Positions 17,030-27,500 of a stretch of 64,000 nt of DNA are shown here, one piece after another (within the stretch, counting starts at the first letter, position 1; every line of letters begins with the position of its first letter). The notes beneath the pieces are model-generated. The model saw nothing but the letters and a program-made list of their open reading frames with translations, made no database searches and was not told the origin of the DNA. This DNA is from a virus: IMG/VR virus record IMGVR_UViG_3300042892_002114, positions 27,315 through 91,314 of that record, one strand, 5' to 3'. A program made the translations under genes and the position numbers.

Positions 17030-18001
17030 TTATTCCAATCTTAGCATTGTTAGTGCTCTAAAGTCAAGCACATCTGTTTTTCTAATCTGTTCCATTGTTT
17101 CAACAAATCCCAATGTGTTTGGGTCTTTGCCTTGCAGTCGAACCAACTTGGCTATTTTACCAATAGAGTTTATATATTCTGCGATGCGAATTGCATTATT
17201 CAATGCATCATCATCCAACACAATATTCACTTCTGGACATTTGCTTTGTATAATAGATGTCTTGAGTTTTTGACTCATACTTTTTCCAAAAAGTGGAATT
17301 GCATTTCTTTTTAGCGAGATTGCATCCAAAGCACCCTCACATAAATAAATTGGAAAATCAAAATCAACAAGGTTCTCAAATCCTACAATATTTTTACTAA
17401 ACTCGCTGTTCTTGTATTTGTAGCCATCATCATAATAACTGCGGCAACTATAAAAGTTTAAGTTATTGTTTTTATCATATGACGGAAATACAAGACGATT
17501 GGCAAATGGACCTGTTGCACAATATCCAATATTGTATTTTATAATATCACAGAATGATAGTTTGCGTTTTTTTGCATAGTTTAATGCAATACGATATTCT
17601 ATACTATCATCATTTTCAGCTAAACTTTTAAACTCATCTGGTAAACATAATATTTCACCACAATCTTCATATACTTTATTTGAAGTTAGTGAAGCAATCT
17701 TTTTATCAAACTCTGATAAACTATTTTTAGAAACATGTGCTCCTACAAGAGATTCCAACTTGTTGAACTGTTCTTGCGTGGCTTGTGCAAGTTTCAACAA
17801 CCAATATAATCCTCTGCCTTTTATATTACATGTCCAACAATGCCAAGCATTTGGAGCATCAAGACACACTTCCAATTTTCGCTTGCGATGATGACATTTT
17901 GGACAATGATATTGTAAATTATTTCCTTTACGCAGTCGTCCTGTGTCTTTTAGAACATTATTTACTAAAATTGTGAGTTCTGATGTTTTTAGCGACGACA
18001 T
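17030..18001 (-). CDS. DNA primase (DnaG/T4 gp61-like: zinc finger + Toprim)
   Basis: 323 residues, close to T4 gp61 in length. A CHC2-type zinc finger occupies residues ~25-60 (YHCPKCHHRKRK ... AWHCWTCNIKG). A Toprim-type catalytic region follows, with the acid in IYLCEGALDAISL and the acidic cluster in NIVLDDDALNNA. Known role: RNA primer synthesis for lagging-strand replication with a replicative helicase. There is no fused helicase domain. It has its own promoter and lies with the recombination genes. Confidence 0.85.
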   Translation of the reverse strand: MSSLKTSELTILVNNVLKDTGRLRKGNNLQYHCPKCHHRKRKLEVCLDAPNAWHCWTCNIKGRGLYWLLKLAQATQEQFNKLESLVGAHVSKNSLSEFDKKIASLTSNKVYEDCGEILCLPDEFKSLAENDDSIEYRIALNYAKKRKLSFCDIIKYNIGYCATGPFANRLVFPSYDKNNNLNFYSCRSYYDDGYKYKNSEFSKNIVGFENLVDFDFPIYLCEGALDAISLKRNAIPLFGKSMSQKLKTSIIQSKCPEVNIVLDDDALNNAIRIAEYINSIGKIAKLVRLQGKDPNTLGFVETMEQIRKTDVLDFRALTMLRLE

Positions 18002-18011
18002 TTACACCGTC

Positions 18012-18039
18012 ACTATACACAAAAGTGTTATATGGTCAA
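18012..18039 (-). promoter_or_regulatory. Sigma70-like promoter of the primase gene
   Basis: TTGACC (18039-18034), 16-nt spacer, TATAGT (18017-18012), then 10 nt to ATG 18001. The leader would be only a few nucleotides long. Confidence 0.6.
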
Positions 18040-18051
18040 ACTATAAAATCA

Positions 18052-18342
18052 TTAGTATTGCTTATCGCCCTTTTCACTCTCATCTACAATCATAACAATA
18101 TCATTCATATAATCGCGCAAATCACGAAGCGCCTCTGTTGGGTCTTCTCTATTTTCATATGCAGAGATCATTGTGCGTTTTGCAATTTTTCTACATAATA
18201 TGCTATTTTGTTTAAGACGATGTATTTCGTGTATCAATGCCTGTATAAGTTCTTTTTCATCTTTAACAAGTCTTGACTTTATTGGAAAGTCTGGTCCATT
18301 ATTAAATGCTTGCCTTGCTATTGATGCTGGAGAATGGTTCAT
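18052..18342 (-). CDS. Hypothetical protein, 96 residues
   Basis: Charged, mainly helical protein with no recognised domain (QALIHEIHRLKQNSILCRKI in the middle). It lies between the resolvase-like gene and the primase, so a role in DNA metabolism is possible but unproven. The start is fixed by an ATATTTAT element 3 nt upstream. Confidence 0.6.
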   Translation of the reverse strand: MNHSPASIARQAFNNGPDFPIKSRLVKDEKELIQALIHEIHRLKQNSILCRKIAKRTMISAYENREDPTEALRDLRDYMNDIVMIVDESEKGDKQY

Positions 18343-18345
18343 ATG

Positions 18346-18357
18346 TTATAAATATAA
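18346..18357 (-). promoter_or_regulatory. ATATTTAT element upstream of the 96-residue gene
   Basis: Coding-strand TTATATTTATAA lies 3 nt upstream of ATG 18342. Confidence 0.35.
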
Positions 18358-18371
18358 CACCAAGACAGAAA

Positions 18372-18863
18372 TCAACCCGCTAAACTTAATACTATAGCAT
18401 CTCTAACATCTTCCATTCTTTTTTCTTCATTGCCCTTTTTATTAAGAATAGTCCAAGGCTTCATGTCATATAACTTCTCAACTTGCTCTTTTACAAACAC
18501 TTTTGACTTTATTCCTTTGGCACGCGCCATGCCAAATGCTTTCTTTCGTGCTGTTTGAGCATGTATGCTATCTACTTTCAATTTATAATGGTTTTCTAGT
18601 ATATAACCAACAACTGCCTTGTTTTTAACAAGTTTGATTATAACTTGCTGCGAAGTGCCTCCACCAGCAAATCCAAACAAGCTTTCTTCAATCATTATTT
18701 TCTCAAAAGTTTGATCTTTTAAAGCAGTTATAATAAGTTCTGCTTTAGCAGCATACTCAATCGCATCTGAAATATCAACAAACCCAGCACCAAGAATAAT
18801 CTTATCTTCTGCTACAGCCCAACCACAAGTTGTGGTGGATAAATCTAATCCCAATACTTTCAT
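18372..18863 (-). CDS. RuvC-like Holliday junction resolvase
   Basis: 163 residues, the usual length of RuvC. MKVLGLDLSTTTCGWAV gives the first RNase H-fold acid (Asp7) and the family's Gly-rich strand. IMIEESLFGF supplies the second acid, and EEKRMEDVRDAIVLSLAG the C-terminal acidic pair. Known role: cutting four-way junctions before packaging and in recombination. T4 uses the unrelated gp49, so this is a functional replacement. It groups with primase and Mre11-Rad50. Confidence 0.8.
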   Translation of the reverse strand: MKVLGLDLSTTTCGWAVAEDKIILGAGFVDISDAIEYAAKAELIITALKDQTFEKIMIEESLFGFAGGGTSQQVIIKLVKNKAVVGYILENHYKLKVDSIHAQTARKKAFGMARAKGIKSKVFVKEQVEKLYDMKPWTILNKKGNEEKRMEDVRDAIVLSLAG

Positions 18864-18886
18864 ATAACCTTTTTATAAAAATTATA

Positions 18887-19216
18887 TTACAAACGACCAG
18901 ATGGTGCGTACTTTGTGGTATTAATACCTTTGGTATCAATGTAATTCAATCCCGCGTCTGTAAATTGGGTGATTTGAATTGGTTGCTTGATCTTAAAGTT
19001 TGCTTGTGCAAAATCGTTTCCGGCTGCGCCAATTGGAGTTCCGTTGATTGCATTGGTTGCGGTGTTATCCAAGCCCACATCTTTGGCACTGCCGCCACCA
19101 ACGTTGGCAAGATCTTGATATCTTTTATAAATACCTTCAAGACCGCCATCGGTCAATGAATGTCTGTCAATTGGTGCTTTTGGATCTGGTCTTGGACTTG
19201 TTGAACCTGGGTGCAT
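18887..19216 (-). CDS. Small Gly/Ala/Asn-rich protein, probably virion-associated
   Basis: 109 residues, low complexity, Pro-rich start (MHPGSTSPRPDPKAPIDRHS), no cysteine or catalytic motif. It is the last gene of the structural block. A true Shine-Dalgarno, AGGAGA, sits 8 nt before ATG 19216, which is rare in this genome. Confidence 0.55.
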   Translation of the reverse strand: MHPGSTSPRPDPKAPIDRHSLTDGGLEGIYKRYQDLANVGGGSAKDVGLDNTATNAINGTPIGAAGNDFAQANFKIKQPIQITQFTDAGLNYIDTKGINTTKYAPSGRL

Positions 19217-19238
19217 ATATAGTTTCTCCTGTTGTTTA

Positions 19239-19250
19239 TTATAAATATAA
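19239..19250 (-). promoter_or_regulatory. ATATTTAT element followed by an SD sequence
   Basis: Coding-strand TTATATTTATAA lies about 22 nt upstream of ATG 19216, with AGGAGA between them. Confidence 0.4.
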
Positions 19251-19252
19251 TG

Positions 19253-22200
19253 TTATGTATCAAAACGGACAATAATATTGACTGGCCAATCAATTAAATT
19301 TTTTATAGGACGGCCAAGTTTGCCAACTGCCACAAGTTGATTGTCTTGATATAATCCAATCGTAGTAACACATGGTGACAAGAATGAACCAGTTGCGTCA
19401 TATGATGAACTATATTGATAACCAATAAATTCTGGATTTACTCTGAATGGATTGTTGCCGCAATATGGATTTAGATAATCTTCTATATCTTTGACATATC
19501 TACGAGTTGAATCTGATGTGAGATATTGTGCCAAAGTACTTGGATTTAATCTCTTCAACACATATAGTGCCAATATATAACCATCATTCATGTTGATTTT
19601 TCCATCACCATCAATATCCAATAAACCAGTATCATATAAATTATTTGTTATAAACATATATGCAGTGTTGTTGAATGCTGACAAATATGAATATTTGATG
19701 CTGGATGCCGTATCATCTTCTTGTTGTAACACATCTTCGGATTCTGTTTGAAGAATATCATTTGCCCACCAACTAAAATCGGTGTTTGTGTCTTGTTCCA
19801 AAACAATGCCATTATCATCCAACACATAATCTGCATAAAACTTCTTGAGTTTCAAGTATCTCATGATAAGATCTACATCTTTATAATCAAACACACCATC
19901 TTGATTTACATCAAATGTAAGAGGGTTTGGCTGCAATGAAGTTGGGTTGGTACTATAATTAAATTCACCCGGTCTTATTGACACAAGATATTCATGTTCA
20001 TATATTGTATGAGCACCTTGATAATCCAAAGTAAATCCGCGAGAACCAGTTCCTGTCATCACATCATGATACATTGAAGATGTATTGGTGATGGCCAAAT
20101 GTCCATTCTTATAAAACACATTGCCAATCTTTGGATCAACTTCATATTTGTTCATGTCATACACAAACACAGAACCAGAATATGATGATGAAAATGAACC
20201 AGATTGATTTATTGGGTCCAACGCATCATTGCAAACGGAACCAACCACCAAATTCTGCCAGTCTCCACCCGCCATTATGCTTCCGGACCATGCACAGAAT
20301 GAATATGTAAAAGGCGATACACTCTGTGTGACAAAGTGGTTGGTGTTGCCATTACTTCCGCTGTACCAGATATCCATGTAATAATCTCCGTAGTAAAGAA
20401 CGGAATCTACGGTGTATGAATAAGAACGAATGGAAGGAGCTAAATTTACGATTGGTGCTCCGACGCACATAAAATCGGATGCGATAGAAACAGAATATCC
20501 GTAGATATTGTATGGATGATTTTCTTCTTTGTTTCTTCTCAATTCACCGGCTCTATACCAGTTGTCATTTGTAAAATCAAAATTATACAATGTCACTCTA
20601 CCCAACACAGAATCTAAAGAAGCAGAAGATTCATATGCATAATTTTCCAATATATAAGAACCGCTAGAATATACCACAGTTCTACCCAAAGTATCTGGTA
20701 ATGAAGTAACTGCGGCTGTTGTACCGTCAATAGATACGGCATGTCCAAAATTATTATTGGTCAGATATTCTCTGTTTCCAAATGTTTTTGTCAGAAGGTC
20801 ATATTGCCACGCCAAACATGCTTCATCATATCTATATGTGTATAAATATGCCGCGCCCAAAATCATAGCATTTCCTGTATATCCATAGTATGGCTTAAAA
20901 CCTTTATCGGCTTTGCACCCGATAATCAAGTTTTTTCCGCTTATATCCACGCTGTAACCAAACATGTCGGACACAATTGTATCGGACGCATCGACGGAAT
21001 ATTCCGGAGCATCAATATTCAAATCACCATAACCCGAAGTTGCGGTGAATAGTTGATTTTGGCTCCAAGATGCAGTTGGGCATGCGGATAGAGATGCTGA
21101 GTGATAAGAACATGTGAACACAGCCGCGTAGCCTTTACCGGGTTTGTTTGTTCCTACAACCAATCGGTTTGAATCTAAAGATACACACCATCCAAAGTTG
21201 TCACCGACAGACTGATTGCTTGGAGTGATTGTAGTTTCATACACCCACGAATAGTTTCCGGAAACAAATGTTGGTGTATAACTTTGTGACGCAATATATG
21301 AACCGGTTTGCAGTTCTTTGCAAAAATCTTCTTGTGTAACAACCTGCATCCACACGGAACCGGTGTTGATACTTTGACATGGATATTCAGCATCCATGTA
21401 TCTTTTCTTTCTGTACAAATATACTGCACCCTTACTGCCGCTAACACCTGTAGCACCAACCGCTAATATATCATTGTCTATTGCAACCGACGCGCCAAAT
21501 CTGTCTCCGTTGCTTTTTCCTTTTAGAATATTAATTATTCCCCAATTATCTTCGCCACCCTTGTATCTGTCATAAACACACACAAAACCTGGATACATAC
21601 TTGAAGAACATACTGAACCCGTTGGAGAACCAACCGCCAAAAAATTATCTCGCACACACACAGATGTTCCAAAAGAATCTTTAAAATATGACGATGTGTC
21701 TGTCAAACTTTGAGTAAATGGAAAATGAATCTTTGCAATTGGACGATGATGACCCCGAGTTTCATCATACTTGAATAACGCGGCATGACCAATGCGAGCA
21801 TCGGATAAACTATAAGCATCCATAGATGAACCAACCGCAACATATTTGGACCAACAACTCACAGATTCACCAAAGTGTTCATTTTCGGGAAAAAATAAAT
21901 CCTGATGACTTCCTGTGTTTAATACCCACTCAGATCCACTTGATACTGGTGGAACATATGTTACTTGAAGCCCCATCGCCATATATTGTTTGGCATTAAT
22001 ATAATTAACATATTGCGTGGAACCATTACTAAATGTTACATAAAATAAACCACTACCCGTGTCCCATTGTGAAATTGATACGTGAGTGTCTCTTATTGCT
22101 TGTATCTCTGCCGTTGATGGAAAGTGCGAACCGGTTGCATACAAGTTGGTGTAACCATCGTCATGAATTTTTAGAGTCTGGTGAATATCAGAATCATCCA

Positions 22201-22633
22201 CAAGTTTAACCGTATTTGGTATAACTTTTTCACCATATACATTATGTTTCAATGTGGCAGTGATGATGCGATCATGAATTTCACGAACTTCTTCTTTTCC
22301 AGTTTTTGGATCTTGTGTATATTCTTCAACACCAAACAACTTGATTGGTTCGCCGACATTCTTATAAAACATAGCATCGGTCATACTATGTATATTTCTG
22401 GCATATTTACCAGAAGAATTTATTGGCTCATTGGTTGATACATAGTATATGCTACCAGACGGATAAAATGGAGTTGAAAGTTTAAGACCTTCATTCACTT
22501 CCATTCTTCCATTATAATAAGTGCTATCACCATATGTGTTTACGCTCGCAGAATCAATGCTTTGTAATGTCCAATGCTTGAACGTGCTAAATGGTCTTAC
22601 TGTGATGTCTCCCGCAGTGAACTGCTTAATCAT
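19253..22633 (-). CDS. Large virion protein with FG-GAP-like beta-propeller and dockerin-like repeats
   Basis: 1126 residues. The N-terminus (MIKQFTAGDITVRPFSTFK) resembles that of the next gene upstream. From about 250 to 740 there are seven FG-GAP-like repeats (HFGESVSCWSKYVAVGS, FGTSVCVRDNFLAVGS, RFGASVAIDNDILAVGA and others), consistent with a seven-bladed propeller. Two EF-hand-like calcium loops of dockerin type follow: DVNQDGVFDYKD near 905 and DIDGDGKINMND near 1005. The last ~40 residues (TTIGLYQDNQLVAVGKL) match the end of the 22675-23823 product. Probably a baseplate or tail-surface protein, perhaps binding a ligand or partner through calcium-stabilised modules. Confidence 0.75.
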   Translation of the reverse strand: MIKQFTAGDITVRPFSTFKHWTLQSIDSASVNTYGDSTYYNGRMEVNEGLKLSTPFYPSGSIYYVSTNEPINSSGKYARNIHSMTDAMFYKNVGEPIKLFGVEEYTQDPKTGKEEVREIHDRIITATLKHNVYGEKVIPNTVKLVDDSDIHQTLKIHDDGYTNLYATGSHFPSTAEIQAIRDTHVSISQWDTGSGLFYVTFSNGSTQYVNYINAKQYMAMGLQVTYVPPVSSGSEWVLNTGSHQDLFFPENEHFGESVSCWSKYVAVGSSMDAYSLSDARIGHAALFKYDETRGHHRPIAKIHFPFTQSLTDTSSYFKDSFGTSVCVRDNFLAVGSPTGSVCSSSMYPGFVCVYDRYKGGEDNWGIINILKGKSNGDRFGASVAIDNDILAVGATGVSGSKGAVYLYRKKRYMDAEYPCQSINTGSVWMQVVTQEDFCKELQTGSYIASQSYTPTFVSGNYSWVYETTITPSNQSVGDNFGWCVSLDSNRLVVGTNKPGKGYAAVFTCSYHSASLSACPTASWSQNQLFTATSGYGDLNIDAPEYSVDASDTIVSDMFGYSVDISGKNLIIGCKADKGFKPYYGYTGNAMILGAAYLYTYRYDEACLAWQYDLLTKTFGNREYLTNNNFGHAVSIDGTTAAVTSLPDTLGRTVVYSSGSYILENYAYESSASLDSVLGRVTLYNFDFTNDNWYRAGELRRNKEENHPYNIYGYSVSIASDFMCVGAPIVNLAPSIRSYSYTVDSVLYYGDYYMDIWYSGSNGNTNHFVTQSVSPFTYSFCAWSGSIMAGGDWQNLVVGSVCNDALDPINQSGSFSSSYSGSVFVYDMNKYEVDPKIGNVFYKNGHLAITNTSSMYHDVMTGTGSRGFTLDYQGAHTIYEHEYLVSIRPGEFNYSTNPTSLQPNPLTFDVNQDGVFDYKDVDLIMRYLKLKKFYADYVLDDNGIVLEQDTNTDFSWWANDILQTESEDVLQQEDDTASSIKYSYLSAFNNTAYMFITNNLYDTGLLDIDGDGKINMNDGYILALYVLKRLNPSTLAQYLTSDSTRRYVKDIEDYLNPYCGNNPFRVNPEFIGYQYSSSYDATGSFLSPCVTTIGLYQDNQLVAVGKLGRPIKNLIDWPVNIIVRFDT

Positions 22634-22638
22634 ATAGA

Positions 22639-22648
22639 CATAAATATT
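22639..22648 (-). promoter_or_regulatory. ATATTTAT element upstream of the propeller gene
   Basis: The coding-strand 8-mer ATATTTAT ends about 7 nt before ATG 22633. Confidence 0.35.
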
Positions 22649-22674
22649 TGTCTACACTGGGATTTACCCGTTAC

Positions 22675-23823
22675 TCAAACATCAATTTTTATTTTTATCA
22701 AGCACTCGTTGGTAAAGTCTTTTAACAACGGCTGACTCAACTTGGCAACTGCAACAAGGTCGTTGTTGTCATTATATAAACCAACTGTGGTGATATATAC
22801 CTTTGGATTGGTATAAAAATCGCTAAATCTTAGCTTACCAATGTCTTGAGAATTGCTCGGATTATCGTTATCGGATATTACAAATGTTGGATTGTTGCTG
22901 TAGTTGTATTCTTGGTTCTTTACTCGAACAAAGAAGTGACGAGCAGGAACATATTCAGTTACTCTGGCTTTCATACCACTAAATACCGCACCGTTCTTTA
23001 TAGAACTAAACAACAAATTGCTCATGCGAGCAAATTGTGATCCCCATTCGTTTGCAGTATTCCAGTACAAAGAGTATCCATCAACTTTACCAATCAATTC
23101 ATGTACCTTCTTGGCATTTAGAATAATAATACCCAAGTCTGGATACATCAAACCAATTGCTTGATAATTTCTTGTAGAAAGAGAACCGGAAGCCAATGTT
23201 CCTTGTAGCAGGTTGTATCTCTTACCACCAGTTTGAACGCCGGTGTCTGGATTAATTCTAGAGTCATCAATTATTGTGATTATGGTTCCGAAACCACCCA
23301 CACCGGAACCACTCAGTGTCATTTCAAATTGACCGGGATCTAATTTGTCTTTATACTTAGCATTTCTAAAAGAAATTGCGTAGATATCATCCGCGTTTTC
23401 GTATGCATCAGAACCTGAAATAGAAGAAGATATAAACGTGAACTTGTCGTCACCGGGTGACAGCAACAAGTTTCTGTACTGATTATATATTGCCTTGGTT
23501 GGAAACAACAAACTTCCTTGCGAAGAATTTGTGTCGAAAGTAGAAGAACCGGACCCCGCATAATGACCATATGCAATGGAGAAATAAATATCGGAATTTG
23601 ATGATCCGGTTGGAGCATCATACACATTGGTATAGTAAAGACCATTCAATGGTTCAAACAATGAAGAAGATTGTTGGGTTTGACGGCTACTGGTGTAAAA
23701 TGATGAACCCACAGATACGGAACCACTTCCCCATATCGCTTCACCATCACTCCACAATCCGGTGGAAACTGGCTGAGTTCTTCCCGCCACTATGTCTGTC
23801 GAATCAAATTGTTTAAAAATCAT
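22675..23823 (-). CDS. Virion structural protein sharing both termini with the propeller protein
   Basis: 382 residues, Ser/Gly/Tyr-rich. N-terminus MIFKQFDSTDIVAGRTQPVS and C-terminus ITTVGLYNDNNDLVAVAKL parallel those of the 19253-22633 product, so the two probably occupy equivalent attachment sites with different central domains. The centre contains LDPGQFEMTLSGSG and an YQAIGLMYPDLGIIIL segment of unknown function. It lies 10 nt after the next structural gene, in one operon. Confidence 0.65.
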   Translation of the reverse strand: MIFKQFDSTDIVAGRTQPVSTGLWSDGEAIWGSGSVSVGSSFYTSSRQTQQSSSLFEPLNGLYYTNVYDAPTGSSNSDIYFSIAYGHYAGSGSSTFDTNSSQGSLLFPTKAIYNQYRNLLLSPGDDKFTFISSSISGSDAYENADDIYAISFRNAKYKDKLDPGQFEMTLSGSGVGGFGTIITIIDDSRINPDTGVQTGGKRYNLLQGTLASGSLSTRNYQAIGLMYPDLGIIILNAKKVHELIGKVDGYSLYWNTANEWGSQFARMSNLLFSSIKNGAVFSGMKARVTEYVPARHFFVRVKNQEYNYSNNPTFVISDNDNPSNSQDIGKLRFSDFYTNPKVYITTVGLYNDNNDLVAVAKLSQPLLKDFTNECLIKIKIDV

Positions 23824-23833
23824 TGTGGTAAAA

Positions 23834-24475
23834 TTACGAGGTTGTGGTTCCCTTTACATTCACAGTAACTGGTATTGTTACCGATCCGCCACTTTCATTT
23901 CCAACCACCGTGAGAGTTGCACTCAAGGTTTGTGTCAATGCTGAGTTTGGAACAAAACGGAAACGAAGACCAAGGCTAACTTGAGCAGTCGTCGAAGAAA
24001 CATCTCCAATAAAAGTTGGGATAGTTGCGTTTGTAACATTCTGAAGTTGTTCGCCGATTATTGTGCCAGCCGACTTGTTGGACAAAATTGCTGTATAACC
24101 AAGAGTTGTGTTATACACTGGATTGGTAGAAGGAACAATAACCACTTCTCCCTTATAGTCCTTGTCTACATAAATTGCACTTTGTCCAAGAGAAATGACT
24201 GGGATAGACGTGACTCCGGAAGGCAGAGTAACAAGCTTGTATTTTAGCAACTGAGTTTCGTCAGTGAATGCTTCAAATACCGGTGTGTTGCGAATAGCCA
24301 AATCATAGTAGGCTGAACCCTGTGGGTGATTTGGTTGATACAGACGATAATCAATTTCGTCGTCGGCCAAGGCATATGACTTGATATTCAATCCGCCATT
24401 TGCCGCAAGTAGCTCTCTACCCTTCTTTGTCAAGACCGCATCCACTGTTATTATTTCATTATTGATATACGCCAT
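23834..24475 (-). CDS. Virion structural protein (baseplate/tail-associated)
   Basis: 213 residues. The N-terminus (LTKKGRELLAANGG ... YALADDEIDYRLYQP) matches a pattern I associate with tail-region proteins of T4-like environmental phages. The C-terminal ~90 residues look like an immunoglobulin-like beta domain (ATLTVVGNESGGSVTIPVTV). No enzyme motif. ATG 24475 is preceded by an ATATTTAT element about 17 nt away. Confidence 0.65.
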   Translation of the reverse strand: MAYINNEIITVDAVLTKKGRELLAANGGLNIKSYALADDEIDYRLYQPNHPQGSAYYDLAIRNTPVFEAFTDETQLLKYKLVTLPSGVTSIPVISLGQSAIYVDKDYKGEVVIVPSTNPVYNTTLGYTAILSNKSAGTIIGEQLQNVTNATIPTFIGDVSSTTAQVSLGLRFRFVPNSALTQTLSATLTVVGNESGGSVTIPVTVNVKGTTTS

Positions 24476-24491
24476 ATAGTGTTACTTTCTC

Positions 24492-24502
24492 AATAAATAT
24501 AT
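24492..24502 (-). promoter_or_regulatory. ATATTTAT element of the 23834-24475 operon
   Basis: The coding-strand 8-mer ATATTTAT lies in the 51-nt gap between two structural genes, where a new transcript could begin. Confidence 0.35.
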
Positions 24503-24526
24503 ATCTGATTACTTTTTTTACTATTT

Positions 24527-27500
24527 TTACACCGTTTTTGTTTCAATTGGCTCAGAGTTATTCAACAAACCGGTGGTAACATCAACAGTAGTTTTTTTAT
24601 TTTGACTGTGCTTTTTCCACTTAAAACGGACTTTTGAATTGTCGTATGAGTTTATTTCCTTTAAAGAAAACTGTCGTTTACCGTATTTATGGTGATTGTT
24701 GAAATACCCATTCAGCAATTCGGCGTTCTGGGGGTAATATTCCATAGATAGTGTTTTTTTATAATCAATGCCAGAAGACAAAGAACCGAAGAATGTACCC
24801 GATGTTCTATATTTGAAGTCGTCGGTGACAGGACCAGTTCCAGATGACAAAAATGTGGTATTATATTTTGCAAGATTCAATGTAGCCGGAACTCCGCCGA
24901 ATATACTTCCAACAAAATGATATGTTCCACCAGAATATGTAAAAGTTCCGGTGTAAATCATAGGATATGCCGAAACATAATCAGCAGTTATAGAAATGCC
25001 GGGTGATGATATTACACCATTTCCCGTCGATCCCCACACAGAACCGGATAATATTGTGCCATTCAATGAATGTGCTGATGATACAGTGAAAGATGTTGGC
25101 AACCCAATTGACGATGGAACAAAGCTGACGCTTCCGCTGTAGTATATATCTTCATAGGAAATTGTCGTGATATATGAAGTTAATTCTGGCAATTTTGCCA
25201 TATTAATTTTGTAATAAGAAGACGACATTGTTTGAACTGTTCCATTCAAATTGACATTTATCTCACGGTCATTGAACGAAGACGATGGTAAATTGTATTT
25301 GTTGTATACTTGATACTGCTTCTTGACTTTGATTACATCGGCTCTGTAATATTCTCCATTATAGTATGTTACTCCATTGTCTGAATATACTCCAAATCCG
25401 TACTGGTCTTCGTCGGTTGGAAAAAATATTTGATTTACATCACTTAAAATTGATGTTCCTTCATTTTTCGTAACCAAAGTATCTTCAAATTTTGGAACCT
25501 GTGTTCCGGCGATTCCGCGATTAACTTCTATGTGCGATTCTTTTTGTTGAATGGTTTCTTGAACCATTGGCTTCAACTGAATCTTCGGACGCTCCAAAAT
25601 GGACGGTTCAATCAAAATACCATCAACGAGGTTGGCTCTGGCTGGAACAACCGACTTGATATATTTGAACATCGCCTTATCAAAATAGAATCGTACCACG
25701 TTCATAAACAACTGATAGTCTATTGCACCAAATCCTTGGTCATAGAATATTTGCCTAAACTTTTCAAATCGAGTGTATGAGCTTGCATACACATATGAAG
25801 GGTCTCCAATTAATTCAGATAACGGATAATTTCCAAAGAACTTGATTATTTCTGTGTTTTGAATTTCTGAAGGAGAGAAGAATATACCAAGTCTATTAGA
25901 TCCCATGCCAACAAGTTCACTTGATTGTAGGGACGAGCGTTCGGTTGAAGACAAGCTTGATATCAACTCTTGTTCAACATAATTTATTTTATTGCTTCCG
26001 AACTTACCAGCACCATAATCAGGTAATTTTACTGTCTGTCTTGAATCCTTGCGAGTAAACTGCCAAGGAAATCCGGGTCCATTTGTAGGATCACATTCGG
26101 TCACTTGCTTCAGCGGAATATTATTTTCTGGGAAGTTTACTGCATCAAACGTCGGAAAATCACTACGGAAAGACAAATTGTTTAAGGTGGTGGAATTTGA
26201 AGGTGCATGCAATTCCAATGGACGTTCAAACGATATTCTGAGAAGATTATCAGAAATCATATTCACCGGAGAATTCATATCATATGCATTCTGATGCAAT
26301 GTGTGATTTTCAAAAACAGAATCGCTGATGGGAGATTCCCAAATTTTTATTTCATCAATGTTTCCAAAGAATGCTTCTGGATCAATATTTAATGAAGCGG
26401 TATTCTGGTTATAGTTACCAATATAAACATGTGAACCAGAACGGAATTGTGTATTACAACTTCCACTCAAATATTGGCTTGCCGTTGCAAAGAATGTTAT
26501 TCTTGAATCCTCGGCTCGTTGCAGTTGCACATCATACTTAATTGGGTATTGATCTATTTGAGACGGAGTGAAATTGTAAACGGAAAATTCTTGGGATGCA
26601 TCATGGCGGCGAAGCATGGCGTGATAGGTATTGCCATCAAACACCGGTGCCTTGTTGGTCATGATAGTCTTTACGCTACCGGAACCATCGTCCAAGCTAA
26701 AGAACAGTTTTCCCCAATCCAATCCTTTGTCTCTATATACACCCAATAACCAACTACCTGGACATTCAGCTAATCTGAATACATGTCCTTCCTCACTTGT
26801 GTTGGTTTTGTCAAACGCAAAGTTGAATTCTAATGTTTGAGCACTTCCAGTCCAGTTGACCTTGAAATATTCCGAATTTCCACCAAAATATGGTTCGTAT
26901 TTTACTTCGTCGATCACATACTCAGAAGTATCTTGTAGATTATGTATATTATGAATTCCACCATACTCTTTTATTTTTATGATATTCTTTGGTATTCCAA
27001 AGCAGCTCAACAATGATGACAATGAAGCTTCTGTACCTTTGGTCTTGTAGATATAAGGCAGGGTGTTGAGAATACGCTTCCAGATGATTTGATTCCGCTG
27101 TTCTTCGGACAATTGTCTAGTTTGGTTATACAACTCTGTGCCAATATCAAAATCGTTTTGATTAAATGAAGACAATAATAACGGTAGATTCTCTTTAGAA
27201 ATCTCCGCTTCCCATCCAAGCGATGCCAACATGTCTTCAACAATGTCCACAGAAATACCATAATTTGAACTGTTGGAATAATTGTTTTTCTCAGTGATTT
27301 GCTTGATGCTCAAAGAAAGATTGTCAAAGAAATGACCAACCATGCCAACAAACTTTATATAATCAATATTGGCATCCGATTCTTCCACCATGAATTGTGG
27401 AAGATTGTTAATTAAAGAATTTCCATTGCTGCGATCATACAAAGACGACGAACCAATATGCTCCGTATACCATACAGGATTGTTGTACAAGAATTTCTCA

